A stretch of 37,390 nt of DNA from CAZZKG01 sp964654825 (GTDB lineage: Bacteria; Gemmatimonadota; CAZMKB01), in assembly GCA_964654825.1 (NCBI GenBank), contig CAZZKG010000036.1, positions 1-37,390 of the forward strand, written 5' to 3'. This document shows, one piece after another, positions 15,789-23,401 of the stretch (position 1 is the first letter of the stretch; each line of letters opens with the position of its first letter). The notes beneath the pieces are model-generated. The model was not told the DNA's origin. It ran no database searches and worked only from the letters and a program-made list of their open reading frames with translations. Position numbers and translations under genes: made by a program.

Positions 15789-16982
15789 ATGCTGGAACAC
15801 GAACTCCTGAGTGAAATAGAACAATCCGCAGTTGAGCTCGAGACATTTCTCGTCGATGTCAGGAGACACCTGCACAAAAATCCCGAACTCAGTCATCAGG
15901 AACACCAGACGACGGCCTACATCTCCGCCCTCCTCGAGAGGGAAGGGATCGATGTGTGCAGGTGGGAAGACTGCACGGGCCTCATTGCCAGTGTGCACGG
16001 CCGACGAGCGAAGCCGGTCATCGCCCTGCGCTGCGACATAGATGCCATCGGGATGGACGATATCAAAAGAGTGTCCTACGCTTCCAGAGTCCCAAACGTC
16101 ATGCACGCCTGCGGCCATGATCTCCACACGACAATAGTGCTCGGTACCGCGATAATCCTCAATCGTCTGAAAGATTATCTCGGCGGTACGGTTAAATTCA
16201 TCTTTCAACCCGCCGAGGAGGTCGTCCCGGGCGGATCCCTCGATTTGATCAAAAGAGATGTTATGGAAGGAGTGGAGGCCATCATAGGTTTCCACGCTGA
16301 CCCTTCCCTCAAAGTAGGTGAAGTGGGGCTCAAAGAAGGCCCGATCACAGCCGCGGCGGACATGTTCAATATCACGATCATTGGTAAGAGCGGGCATACG
16401 GCCAGACCCCAGCACTCCAGGGACACCATCCTCTGTGCTGCGAAAGTCATCGAATCACTTCACCAGCTGATCGACCGTGAAATCGATCCACGGGAACCGT
16501 TCGTGCTCATAGTTGGAAAAGTGATCAGCGGTTTTTCTCCCAACGTCATCCCGGAGAGGGCTGAGATCGCGGGCACGGTCCGGGTGTTGAGCGAAGAGAC
16601 GCGGGACAGGATGCCCGGGCTCATAGAAAGGGTGGTAAAAGGTATCACGATGAGTATGAGCACCTTATACCGGTTCGAATACCTTCATGGTTCTCCTCCG
16701 GTCGTGAATGATAGTGACCTGATACGGCTCATCGAAGGTGTGACCGTCACCCATTACGGCCGCGAGAGAGTAATGCCGATGCAGCAATCCATGGGTGGAG
16801 AGGATTTCTCATGGTACCTGGAGTACGCCCCCGGTGCCCTGGTGAGGCTCGGTGTCACCGAAAACGGGAACGGGCCGTCACTCCACTCGAATATATTCGA
16901 TGTGAACGAAAAAGTAATACCGTTCGGGGTGGATTTCTTCTGCCGGATCCTGGCCAGTTATCTCAACGGCGGCGCAGCGTAA
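15789..16982 (+). CDS. M20D family amidohydrolase (HipO/AbgA/IAA-amino-acid-hydrolase type)
   Basis: The 397-residue protein has the M20D features: VRRHLHKNPELSHQE, IALRCDIDAIGM, the metal-binding MHACGHDLHT (Cys108, His110), FQPAEEVVPGG (Glu143-144), and a dimerisation-domain GKSGHTARPQ. The family hydrolyses amide bonds of N-acyl or aminobenzoyl amino acids with a di-metal centre in the cytoplasm. ATG 15789 is preferred over upstream in-frame codons because it avoids overlap into the ligase and lies 7 bp after its stop. Sitting between a carboxylate-amine ligase and peptidase T suggests a role in small peptide or N-acyl amino acid turnover. The exact substrate cannot be read from sequence. 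Confidence 0.9.
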   Translation: MLEHELLSEIEQSAVELETFLVDVRRHLHKNPELSHQEHQTTAYISALLEREGIDVCRWEDCTGLIASVHGRRAKPVIALRCDIDAIGMDDIKRVSYASRVPNVMHACGHDLHTTIVLGTAIILNRLKDYLGGTVKFIFQPAEEVVPGGSLDLIKRDVMEGVEAIIGFHADPSLKVGEVGLKEGPITAAADMFNITIIGKSGHTARPQHSRDTILCAAKVIESLHQLIDREIDPREPFVLIVGKVISGFSPNVIPERAEIAGTVRVLSEETRDRMPGLIERVVKGITMSMSTLYRFEYLHGSPPVVNDSDLIRLIEGVTVTHYGRERVMPMQQSMGGEDFSWYLEYAPGALVRLGVTENGNGPSLHSNIFDVNEKVIPFGVDFFCRILASYLNGGAA

Positions 16983-17036
16983 GAAGCCTGAAAGACAACA
17001 GAATATCCACCTGAGGAACCACCTGCCTGCGCACGC

Positions 17037-17065
17037 TTGCTTTACTTCCTGCCGTAGCCTATATT
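17037..17065 (+). promoter_or_regulatory. Weak candidate promoter for pepT
   Basis: TTGCTT (17037-17042), 17-nt spacer, TATATT (17060-17065), in the 142-bp gap before pepT. The -35 is poor, so read-through from ybdK is an alternative. Confidence 0.35.
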
Positions 17066-17124
17066 GAAACCATCCAGGCAGTATCCGTCCGTACCTATCA
17101 CCACCAGTAACTTCAGGAGAAATC

Positions 17125-18372
17125 ATGGATCTATCAACATACCGTCAGCGAATGATCGACCGTTTCGTATTGTATGCCCGGCATGACACCCAGTCATCAG
17201 AGACCTCTGAGAGCTATCCCAGCACGGAGAAGCAGAAAATATTGGGGATGGCTCTGGTCGATGAGCTGAAAGGTATGGGTCTCGAGGATGTCCGGATGGA
17301 TACTTACGGTTATGTAACCGCAACGTTGCCGGCCACGACTAAGAAAGAGACACCTACTATCGGATTGATTGCTCATATGGATACCTCTCCCGATGTCAGC
17401 GGTCAGGACGTCAAGCCGACATTCCACGAGAACTATCGCGGAGGTGACATACAGCTGCCGGGTGATACATCCCGTGTCATCCGGGCGGATGAGAATCCCG
17501 CTCTGAAGGATCAGATCGGAAATACCATCATAACGAGTGACGGGACCACACTCCTCGGGGCGGACAACAAAGCCGGCGTCGCGGAAATCTTTACCGCTCT
17601 CGAATATCTCAAAGATCACCCCGAAATCAAACATGGGAGAATACGGGTTGCGATCACTCCCGATGAGGAGGTCGGTGAGGGCACGAAGTATTTCGACATC
17701 GGAGAGTTCGGTGCGGATTTCGCTTACACCATTGACGGTGAAACCGCCGGAGAAGTGGAAAACGAGACATTCTGCGCCGATTCCGTCGTTCTCACCTTCT
17801 GCGGGGTCAATGTTCATCCCGGGTATGCCAAGGGAAAGATGGTCAATTCAATGAAGATCGCGGCCGATCTCCTCGACCGTCTCCCGAAGGATGGCCTCTC
17901 GCCGGAGACAACCGAGAAGAGGGAAGGGTATGTCCACCCAAACTCCTTATCAGGCAACGTCGAGAAGACGACGATCAAGTTTCTCATCAGGGACTTCACC
18001 GTAGAGGGGCTGGTGGAGAAGGAAGAGTTCCTGAAGAAGCTGGCGGAGGATGTCACGAAAGATTATCCACGGGCAGCAATGGAGTTTACGGTTGAGGAGT
18101 CATACCGGAATATGAGATACAAGCTCGATGAGAATCCGCAGGTTACCGAATACGCTCTCGAGGCCGTCCGGCGCTCAGGCCTGGAACCGGTGCCCAACAT
18201 CATCCGGGGGGGTACAGATGGGGCGCGGCTCAGCTATATGGGTCTCCTGACTCCCAATATATTCACCGGTGGGCACAATTTCCACTCGAGACTCGAGTGG
18301 GTTTCGGTCGAGGACATGCTCAAAGCGGTAGAAGTGATCGCCAACCTCGTCGGGATCTGGGAAGCCGCATGA
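17125..18372 (+). CDS. pepT: Peptidase T (tripeptide aminopeptidase)
   Basis: The 415-residue protein is standard length for PepT (M20B), a cytosolic zinc aminopeptidase that removes the N-terminal residue of tripeptides. Visible motifs are RFVLYARHDTQS, metal-binding AHMDTSPD (His84, Asp86), GADNKAGVAEI, TPDEEVGEGT and the C-terminal IRGGTDGARLS and FTGGHNFHSRLEW. An AGGAG ribosome site lies 7 nt upstream. It follows the M20D gene by 142 bp and converges with the C25 peptidase gene. It fits a cell that imports small peptides released by the secreted peptidases in this window, although no transporter is present. Confidence 0.97.
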   Translation: MDLSTYRQRMIDRFVLYARHDTQSSETSESYPSTEKQKILGMALVDELKGMGLEDVRMDTYGYVTATLPATTKKETPTIGLIAHMDTSPDVSGQDVKPTFHENYRGGDIQLPGDTSRVIRADENPALKDQIGNTIITSDGTTLLGADNKAGVAEIFTALEYLKDHPEIKHGRIRVAITPDEEVGEGTKYFDIGEFGADFAYTIDGETAGEVENETFCADSVVLTFCGVNVHPGYAKGKMVNSMKIAADLLDRLPKDGLSPETTEKREGYVHPNSLSGNVEKTTIKFLIRDFTVEGLVEKEEFLKKLAEDVTKDYPRAAMEFTVEESYRNMRYKLDENPQVTEYALEAVRRSGLEPVPNIIRGGTDGARLSYMGLLTPNIFTGGHNFHSRLEWVSVEDMLKAVEVIANLVGIWEAA

Positions 18373-18375
18373 AGA

Positions 18376-18404
18376 ATCTTCACGCAGCGCATTGTGCTGA
18401 AGAT
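18376..18404. terminator. Hairpin between convergent pepT and C25 genes
   Basis: ATCTTCA (18376-18382) pairs with TGAAGAT (18398-18404), extended inward by GCA/TGC across a single bulged C. It is the only structure in the 41-bp gap. No T-run follows on either strand, so terminator function is uncertain. Confidence 0.35.
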
Positions 18405-18413
18405 CCCTCTCGG

Positions 18414-20453
18414 TCAGGGTACCTCGATACCTTCCCTGACGAGTGAAGGGTCACCGTAGAGGTTGTATATAAACAGGTTCCAGTACTCGGCGAAGTGTTC
18501 GAGGGGAAAGTTCTGATTACAGTAGCACTTCGCATCATACAGAGCTTCACCCACCTTACGTGGCCCCTCGGGTCCGTCGATCATATGATGGTTGAACTCA
18601 TAACAGATCGACTCTGATCCGCCCGGAGAATCCGGCCAACCCAGGTGACCATAGGCAACCCGTGTCGCACCGAGACTCCCGACACAAGCGCCCCAGGACG
18701 GTTTGGTCAGGAGATCGACACCGAGCCTTCCTCCGTAATTCGACTCGGGGTAACCGGTGAGGCACGAGATTGCGAAGTAGATCGACGGATGGTCATCATC
18801 GAGGTCCGCGGAGGTGCTGATGAAATTGTCCCATGCCATCTCGCTGGATTCGGGCACTCCGTCTCCGTCATCCCAGCTCCACACTTTCCTCGCCGCACTT
18901 GTTTCATTGCCGTGTGCGCCCCAGTTTACGATGCTGTACTGGCCTTCACGCCAGTCGCTCGTGAAAGCCTCCCAGGTCAGAGCGGGCCAGTCGTAAGCCG
19001 AAGTAGCGAGTCCGCCCTGTTCACTGTATCGGCTGACGGTCCAACCGGCCATGAGGTCCGTCTCGATCACATCCATACAGGTTGCCCCGTCATAGACCGG
19101 CATGCCGCCGTAATCCTCATTCTCGAAATACCAGAACGCCCCTGCATGGAGAGCACTGTTTTTCCACGAACCTGTGTCCTGTTCGAATGTGACCAGTTTG
19201 TTGAGAGTGTACGGTATCCTGGTCGTGTTGTCGGTCGGGATCCGTCCCACGTACACTTCCGGCAGGAAGTCGGGGTTGTCCTCCCCGTATTCGCCGTAGT
19301 AACCGTCGCCGTCTAGATCCCAGGATTCCGCATCCGGTAGAGACAGGTCGGCGTAATATGCATCGGTTGGGACTTCACCGCTCCAGTAATCATGGATATC
19401 GAACAGGTGATTAGTCGGATCCGGAAAGCAGTATCGCATCGGTACTGTCTGGTAGTCGCCGACGAGAAGCACGTATTCGATGCCCCACGGGATATAGTAA
19501 GCCCTCAGGAAATTGCGGACCTGCTCCGCGAGGTCAAGTCCAGGCTGGTTCGTAATCCTCTCGTCATCGGTGGTGACGATCCTGACGTGATAGCCGAGCG
19601 CGCTCTTCCACGAAAGGAAGTCGGATGATGAGATCGCACCTACGAGTACCGGGTGGGTGATGATGACGTAATCATATGTGTGGCGCTTCCAGGGTACCTG
19701 CGACTTCGAGTGAGACCGGGAGGGCTCGAGCCGGTATAGTTCCTCGACGTCACGATAATTTACGAAAAGCCGTGCAGCCCGGTCATCGGCACGTGTGTCC
19801 TGGAAAAATTGTCGTTCAGTTACAGGGTGACGGTCAGCTTCGTGGAAGGTATCGTATTCGACAGTGAAACGGGTACTGTTGTACAGAAACAATCTTCCGG
19901 TGGAAGAATGATATCTGAAAGGGCAGTACGAGACGGAAGCATAAGAATATTTTCGAAGCGTTCCGGAACCCGTGAGTCTGCCGGGTTCGGAAGGATAACC
20001 CTCATCCGACCGGTACGCAGCCTCGTAATTTTCTTCCCATTCCTGTAGCGCTCTTTCTCCCGCGGAGGGTCCTCCGGGGAAATCATCGAGCGAGAGAATC
20101 GGCGGGGAAGGTTCGATTGCGTAGGTACCGGGCAGCTGTTCGAGATCAGAGCCTTCGATTGTTACCGAGGTGACCCGTGCCCCGGGAGGCAGGGCAAAGA
20201 GGAGTATTTTTGATGGAAGCATCGGTTTGCCGGGGCAGAGGAGCTGATGGTAACCGTCTGCCTTGATCTTCTGCCATTCCCCTTCATTGATGATCTCAAG
20301 AGCCTGTTCCTCCGGCGGAGTGACGGTGAAGACCATCTCCCCGGTCTGATTCGAGTCGGATGAGTAAACAGGTTCATAAGGTCCGGTGGAAACGGCCCGG
20401 GCGGGTTCCAGAAAGAGAACCGTCAGAATTATGATGGTAAATAGTTTCTTCAT
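18414..20453 (-). CDS. Secreted C25 family (gingipain-like) cysteine peptidase
   Basis: From ATG 20453 the product has 679 residues with a clear signal peptide (MKKLFTIIILTVLFLEPARA), a propeptide-like region (about 25-225) and a C25 catalytic domain. The domain opens with YDYVIITHPVL, followed by FLSWKSALGYHVRIVTT and YVLLVGDYQTVPMRY. The catalytic pair is His514 in WGAHGNE and Cys564 in AISCLTG, the gingipain arrangement. The ATG is supported by AAGGAG 9 nt upstream. Unlike gingipains there is no adhesin region or type IX sorting domain: the protein ends shortly after YNLYGDPSL. It is probably released into the medium or periplasm. Own promoter; convergent with pepT. Confidence 0.92.
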   Translation of the reverse strand: MKKLFTIIILTVLFLEPARAVSTGPYEPVYSSDSNQTGEMVFTVTPPEEQALEIINEGEWQKIKADGYHQLLCPGKPMLPSKILLFALPPGARVTSVTIEGSDLEQLPGTYAIEPSPPILSLDDFPGGPSAGERALQEWEENYEAAYRSDEGYPSEPGRLTGSGTLRKYSYASVSYCPFRYHSSTGRLFLYNSTRFTVEYDTFHEADRHPVTERQFFQDTRADDRAARLFVNYRDVEELYRLEPSRSHSKSQVPWKRHTYDYVIITHPVLVGAISSSDFLSWKSALGYHVRIVTTDDERITNQPGLDLAEQVRNFLRAYYIPWGIEYVLLVGDYQTVPMRYCFPDPTNHLFDIHDYWSGEVPTDAYYADLSLPDAESWDLDGDGYYGEYGEDNPDFLPEVYVGRIPTDNTTRIPYTLNKLVTFEQDTGSWKNSALHAGAFWYFENEDYGGMPVYDGATCMDVIETDLMAGWTVSRYSEQGGLATSAYDWPALTWEAFTSDWREGQYSIVNWGAHGNETSAARKVWSWDDGDGVPESSEMAWDNFISTSADLDDDHPSIYFAISCLTGYPESNYGGRLGVDLLTKPSWGACVGSLGATRVAYGHLGWPDSPGGSESICYEFNHHMIDGPEGPRKVGEALYDAKCYCNQNFPLEHFAEYWNLFIYNLYGDPSLVREGIEVP

Positions 20454-20514
20454 GATGGCCGACTCCTTGACTCGGGATTGGAAATCACACGAAATCCGCC
20501 CTCTCCCCACCTGC

Positions 20515-20544
20515 ATTCTATCACGGAACCGTCCAGGATGTCAA
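20515..20544 (-). promoter_or_regulatory. sigma70-type promoter for the C25 peptidase gene
   Basis: Minus strand -35 TTGACA (20539-20544) and -10 TAGAAT (20515-20520), 18-nt spacer, leader of about 55 nt. Confidence 0.7.
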
Positions 20545-20629
20545 GAGCTTCTCCACGCGGGATTTCGCGGGGGCCGGACTCCCGGCCCGGTGTGTGAATG
20601 GGTATCATAAAACCGATCGTACCTGAATG

Positions 20630-21994
20630 TCACTCGAACGTATATCGTACGAGATTGCTGAGGACGCAGGATGGCCGTTCTCCCGCCTGGATGAATACCG
20701 TCCGGCCGCCTGCGATCTCGGGGACGAACACGCTCACCGTCGCCTGACCGCCGGAGTCTGCGACGGCGCTGCCGAAGAATCTCGGGTTTTTAACGCTGAC
20801 GTTCAGATCGCATTCTCCGGTACCCGTAGGGCCTGACTGAAGCCCCCAGACGAAGTACACGGTGTCACCCGGCGCGGCACCGGTGACGGTCACCGAGTTG
20901 TCGACACCGGCAGTCCCGGGATCCGGACTGCCCAGCTTCAGGAGGGCCGGGGTCAGAAGATAGGCATGACGTGACTCATCGGGAAGCTCGGCTGAAGTCG
21001 CGATCTGGCCGAGTTCGTTGATGTCCCGGGCTCCGTGGAAGACGACCTCGAGTCCGGGCTGGACTATTTCATTGAGGTCCCACATCACTCCGTCTTCCAG
21101 TAGATATCCGTGGCGTGTACCGTCCGGAAGGGTCGCGGATCCGACGATCCGTCCCCGGTGATTTATGGCGTAAGCCCAGCTCTCTTCTCCACCGAAGTCG
21201 CCGAGGTCGGTCATGACACCGTCCTGCCAGAGGAACGCGCGGTAAAAACCGGAAGTGTCGGCCGACCAGCCGACGATCTGGCCCGGGTCGTTGATGTCTT
21301 CCGCCCAGCTGAGGTTGCCGCCGAGAGTACCGATATCTGTCATCTCGTCGTCCCGGTACAGGAAGGCCCGCGGAGCGGTGGGATCTGGCGGTGCGTATTC
21401 CGCCCATCCTGCGACATCCCCGCTGTTGTTGATCGCGTATGCGTGGCTGTCGTCACCGCCGAATGACGGCAGTTCGGTCCAGTCGCCGTGATCATAGATG
21501 AAGCCTGTGTATGGAACAACCATGCCGGGTCTGCTGCTGTGGCATATGCCGGCGATGGCTCCGTTTTCGTTGATGTCGTTCCCTCTGCTGAACGGGCCTC
21601 TTCCCTGGGGAAGCTGACCGATGTCATTCATCAGCCCGTCCTCCCACAAATAACCATGAATGATGAGACCATTGACGAAAGAATAACCGGTGATCTGGCT
21701 GGAATTATTGATGCCATATGCCCAGCTGTACGTTCCGCCCAGGGTGCCCAGATCGGTCATGTCATCATTCTCGTAGAGAAAAGCATGGATACTCATCCCG
21801 TTCGGGGCGTCTGCAAAACCGATGACCTGTCCGAGATCGTTGACCCCCCATCCCCAGCTGCTGCTCTCTCCTCCCTGGAGCGTGCCCAGGTCGATTGCAG
21901 TGTAGGACGGGTCGGCGCCGGCCGGTGAGATGCATACCGCAACAAATAAAAAACTCAGGCAGAGGATGGTTGATCCTGCAGATGCTGATCGCAT
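20630..21994 (-). CDS. Secreted HAF-repeat protein
   Basis: The 454-residue protein has a signal peptide (about 1-27, ending GADP) and six to seven HAF repeats of about 45-50 residues. Each has the pattern HAFLY-x-(D/N)-D-x-MTDLGTLGG, then SWAYGIN-x-x-G-x-(I/V)-x-G. Such extracellular repeat proteins are common in environmental bacteria and probably form propellers; function is unknown. A C-terminal beta-sandwich-like domain (about 345-454, with two Cys) follows. A GGGAG site lies 6 nt upstream of the ATG. It is transcribed from its own promoter; the C25 gene downstream also has one, so they need not be an operon. Confidence 0.88.
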   Translation of the reverse strand: MRSASAGSTILCLSFLFVAVCISPAGADPSYTAIDLGTLQGGESSSWGWGVNDLGQVIGFADAPNGMSIHAFLYENDDMTDLGTLGGTYSWAYGINNSSQITGYSFVNGLIIHGYLWEDGLMNDIGQLPQGRGPFSRGNDINENGAIAGICHSSRPGMVVPYTGFIYDHGDWTELPSFGGDDSHAYAINNSGDVAGWAEYAPPDPTAPRAFLYRDDEMTDIGTLGGNLSWAEDINDPGQIVGWSADTSGFYRAFLWQDGVMTDLGDFGGEESWAYAINHRGRIVGSATLPDGTRHGYLLEDGVMWDLNEIVQPGLEVVFHGARDINELGQIATSAELPDESRHAYLLTPALLKLGSPDPGTAGVDNSVTVTGAAPGDTVYFVWGLQSGPTGTGECDLNVSVKNPRFFGSAVADSGGQATVSVFVPEIAGGRTVFIQAGERPSCVLSNLVRYTFE

Positions 21995-22103
21995 GTTTGT
22001 CTCCCTTCTTCCCGGTCGTACCCCCGATCGTCCGTGCCGGGGGCGCAGTATCGTGTGGAACGATCCCGTGGAACGTTGTCACCGTTTCCCCGATTGTTCC
22101 CCT

Positions 22104-22132
22104 ATTGTACCACACGATCCCGGCCGGGTCAA
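22104..22132 (-). promoter_or_regulatory. sigma70-type promoter for the HAF-repeat gene
   Basis: Minus strand -35 TTGACC (22127-22132) and -10 TACAAT (22104-22109) at 17-nt spacing, with a leader of about 103 nt. Confidence 0.7.
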
Positions 22133-22140
22133 GTGTGGCT

Positions 22141-22352
22141 GCTGTTTCTGTGACTGCTGTTTCGCCAGCACGGCCTCGGTTTCAGCCTGTCTCTGGAATC
22201 AGCCGGCTCCAGTGTCTAGCCTACTCTGATATGAGAACTGCTCCTCTTTCAGACCTATTTCGATAGCAGCGCACCTTTGTTTCAATCTGATTTTGATTTC
22301 AGCCCGGTTCCGGTGTCGAGCAGGTTTTGGGTTAAGCCTTGTTCCAGTATCA
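22141..22352. repeat. Degenerate ~17-nt tandem repeat array
   Basis: About 13 consecutive units of 14-18 nt begin with GC and end with TCA or a near variant. Examples are GCCTGTCTCTGGAATCA (22185-22201), GCCGGCTCCAGTGTCTA (22202-22218), GCCCGGTTCCGGTGTCGA (22302-22319) and GCCTTGTTCCAGTATCA (22336-22352). The rough consensus is GCCTGTTTCNGGTGTCA. There are no spacers, and no ORF fits it well. It lies directly behind the HAF promoter. 22353-22511 shows nothing further. Confidence 0.55.
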
Positions 22353-22511
22353 TCGAGAGGACGGCATCCCCCTCTCCTGTCATCGTCGACGCCATCGGCA
22401 AGATAATAGGGAGGGGTGGTGATAAAGTGTATTCTCCCGGATAGCGCGGGGTCCCGGAGGTCGAGCCGGAGAAGGATATGGGAAGGGAAAAGTGAAGTAC
22501 AACATTCGTTC

Positions 22512-22540
22512 TTGACGACGGCCAAATTTTCTGGTATAAT
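22512..22540 (+). promoter_or_regulatory. Strong sigma70-type promoter
   Basis: -35 TTGACG (22512-22517), 17-nt spacer, perfect -10 TATAAT (22535-22540). It drives the GGGGAGG-ATG start at 22592. Confidence 0.75.
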
Positions 22541-22591
22541 CAGCTCGTCTTTCAAGTAACATTCGGGAAATTTCATCCTGGGGAGGTGTTT

Positions 22592-22915
22592 ATGAATTCT
22601 AGCAGCCCGGAAAGTCCGACAGGCTGCTAGGAGTATCAGCGAGAGACGAATAGATTGACGAGGATTATCATCGGCGAGGTGAAGTACACCGATGATATCG
22701 GATATACCGTCCAGGGATTGAGAGAACTTCTGGAATATATGGCATTCATAAGAAAAGGAGAGGAATATTTTTCATCACGTAGTAATGTCTATCTTTCCGA
22801 TAAAGTGATGGGATACCTCTTCGTCGATACTACTGATTACCCTGTGTGTGATATGAAGATTATTAAAGTCGTTAATGTTGAGCGTGTTAGAGTGAGGGGG
22901 TGGCTGGACATCTAG
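22592..22915 (+). pseudogene. ORF interrupted by an in-frame TAG inside a palindrome; possible nuclease-like remnant
   Basis: A strong promoter and a GGGGAGG ribosome site lead to ATG 22592, but this frame ends after 12 codons (MNSSSPESPTGC) at TAG 22628-22630. The same frame is then open to 22915. The downstream part holds IIIGEVKYTDD and GLRELLEYMAFIR, where the hydrophobic strand followed by E-x-K recalls the core of PD-(D/E)XK nucleases, but the piece (about 95 residues) is too short for a certain call. A TTG at 22655 could restart translation without a good ribosome site. The palindrome 22599-22630 supplies the stop, so it may have inserted into or replaced the gene's start. The stretch is AT-richer than its neighbours, consistent with acquisition. 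Confidence 0.45.
22599..22630. repeat. Perfect palindromic hairpin, REP-like
   Basis: CTAGCAGCC (22599-22607) and GGCTGCTAG (22622-22630) form a perfect 9-bp stem, with an inner CGGA/TCCG helix on an AAG loop and a 3-nt bulge. It resembles the small palindromes dispersed by RAYT-type transposases, but only one copy is in the window. No T-run follows, so it is unlikely to be a simple terminator. Confidence 0.55.
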
Positions 22916-22967
22916 AAACCTAAAGGTCTTGCTGCATTTCAATTTTTCTGTGTTTCTCATAAACGAT

Positions 22968-23228
22968 CTAACGATATACATCCTGATTCAACAAAAACCA
23001 TCCCCCTCGTTCCCCCGTATCCGCCCGCATGTAAATCCTCTCAGGCGCCTCGTCGAAATAGGCGAAAAGGGCCGAGCAGAGCCAGTCCTCCATCGGTGAG
23101 TCCTTTATACAGTACAAGTTCCCGCCATACTCCTCCCGAACCCACACGAGCTCCTTCTGAAACTCGGGGAAGGAGCTTTCAGAAAAAGTCATCCTGAAAT
23201 CTGACCGCGCACCGGGGATGTCTGACAC
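22968..23228 (-). CDS. Unrecognised protein fragment beside the assembly gap
   Basis: An 86-residue frame opens with GTG (or slightly upstream, after TAA 23241-23243) and contains ELVWVREEYGGNLYCIKD, ALFAYFDEAPERIYMRAD and ERGGWFLLNQDVYR. The aromatic-rich composition looks like real protein, perhaps the C-terminal end of a larger gene whose upstream part lies in the gap at 23258. The nearby stop could be an error at the contig end. No family is recognised. Confidence 0.4.
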   Translation of the reverse strand: MSDIPGARSDFRMTFSESSFPEFQKELVWVREEYGGNLYCIKDSPMEDWLCSALFAYFDEAPERIYMRADTGERGGWFLLNQDVYR

Positions 23229-23257
23229 CAGGTAATCGAGTTATCCCCTCCCGGCCA

Positions 23258-23357
23258 NNNNNNNNNNNNNNNNNNNNNNNNNNNNNNNNNNNNNNNNNNN
23301 NNNNNNNNNNNNNNNNNNNNNNNNNNNNNNNNNNNNNNNNNNNNNNNNNNNNNNNNN
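23258..23357. other. Assembly gap of 100 N
   Basis: Exactly 100 undetermined bases, the usual placeholder for a scaffold join of unknown length. Linkage between the left and right parts rests on scaffolding alone. Confidence 0.99.
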
Positions 23358-23401
23358 GTGCGGTATCTCGTTATTTATCATCTCAGATTCGGGAGCGAAC
23401 G

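Noticed and set aside
15768..16415. Minus-strand frame of 215 codons inside the M20D gene
   Set aside because: Antisense to an enzyme with intact catalytic motifs.
22141..22352. CRISPR array
   Set aside because: Units are contiguous with no unique spacers, too short and too divergent, and no cas genes are present.
22599..22630. Rho-independent terminator
   Set aside because: The stem is good but no T-run follows on either strand, and it sits just after a promoter and start codon.
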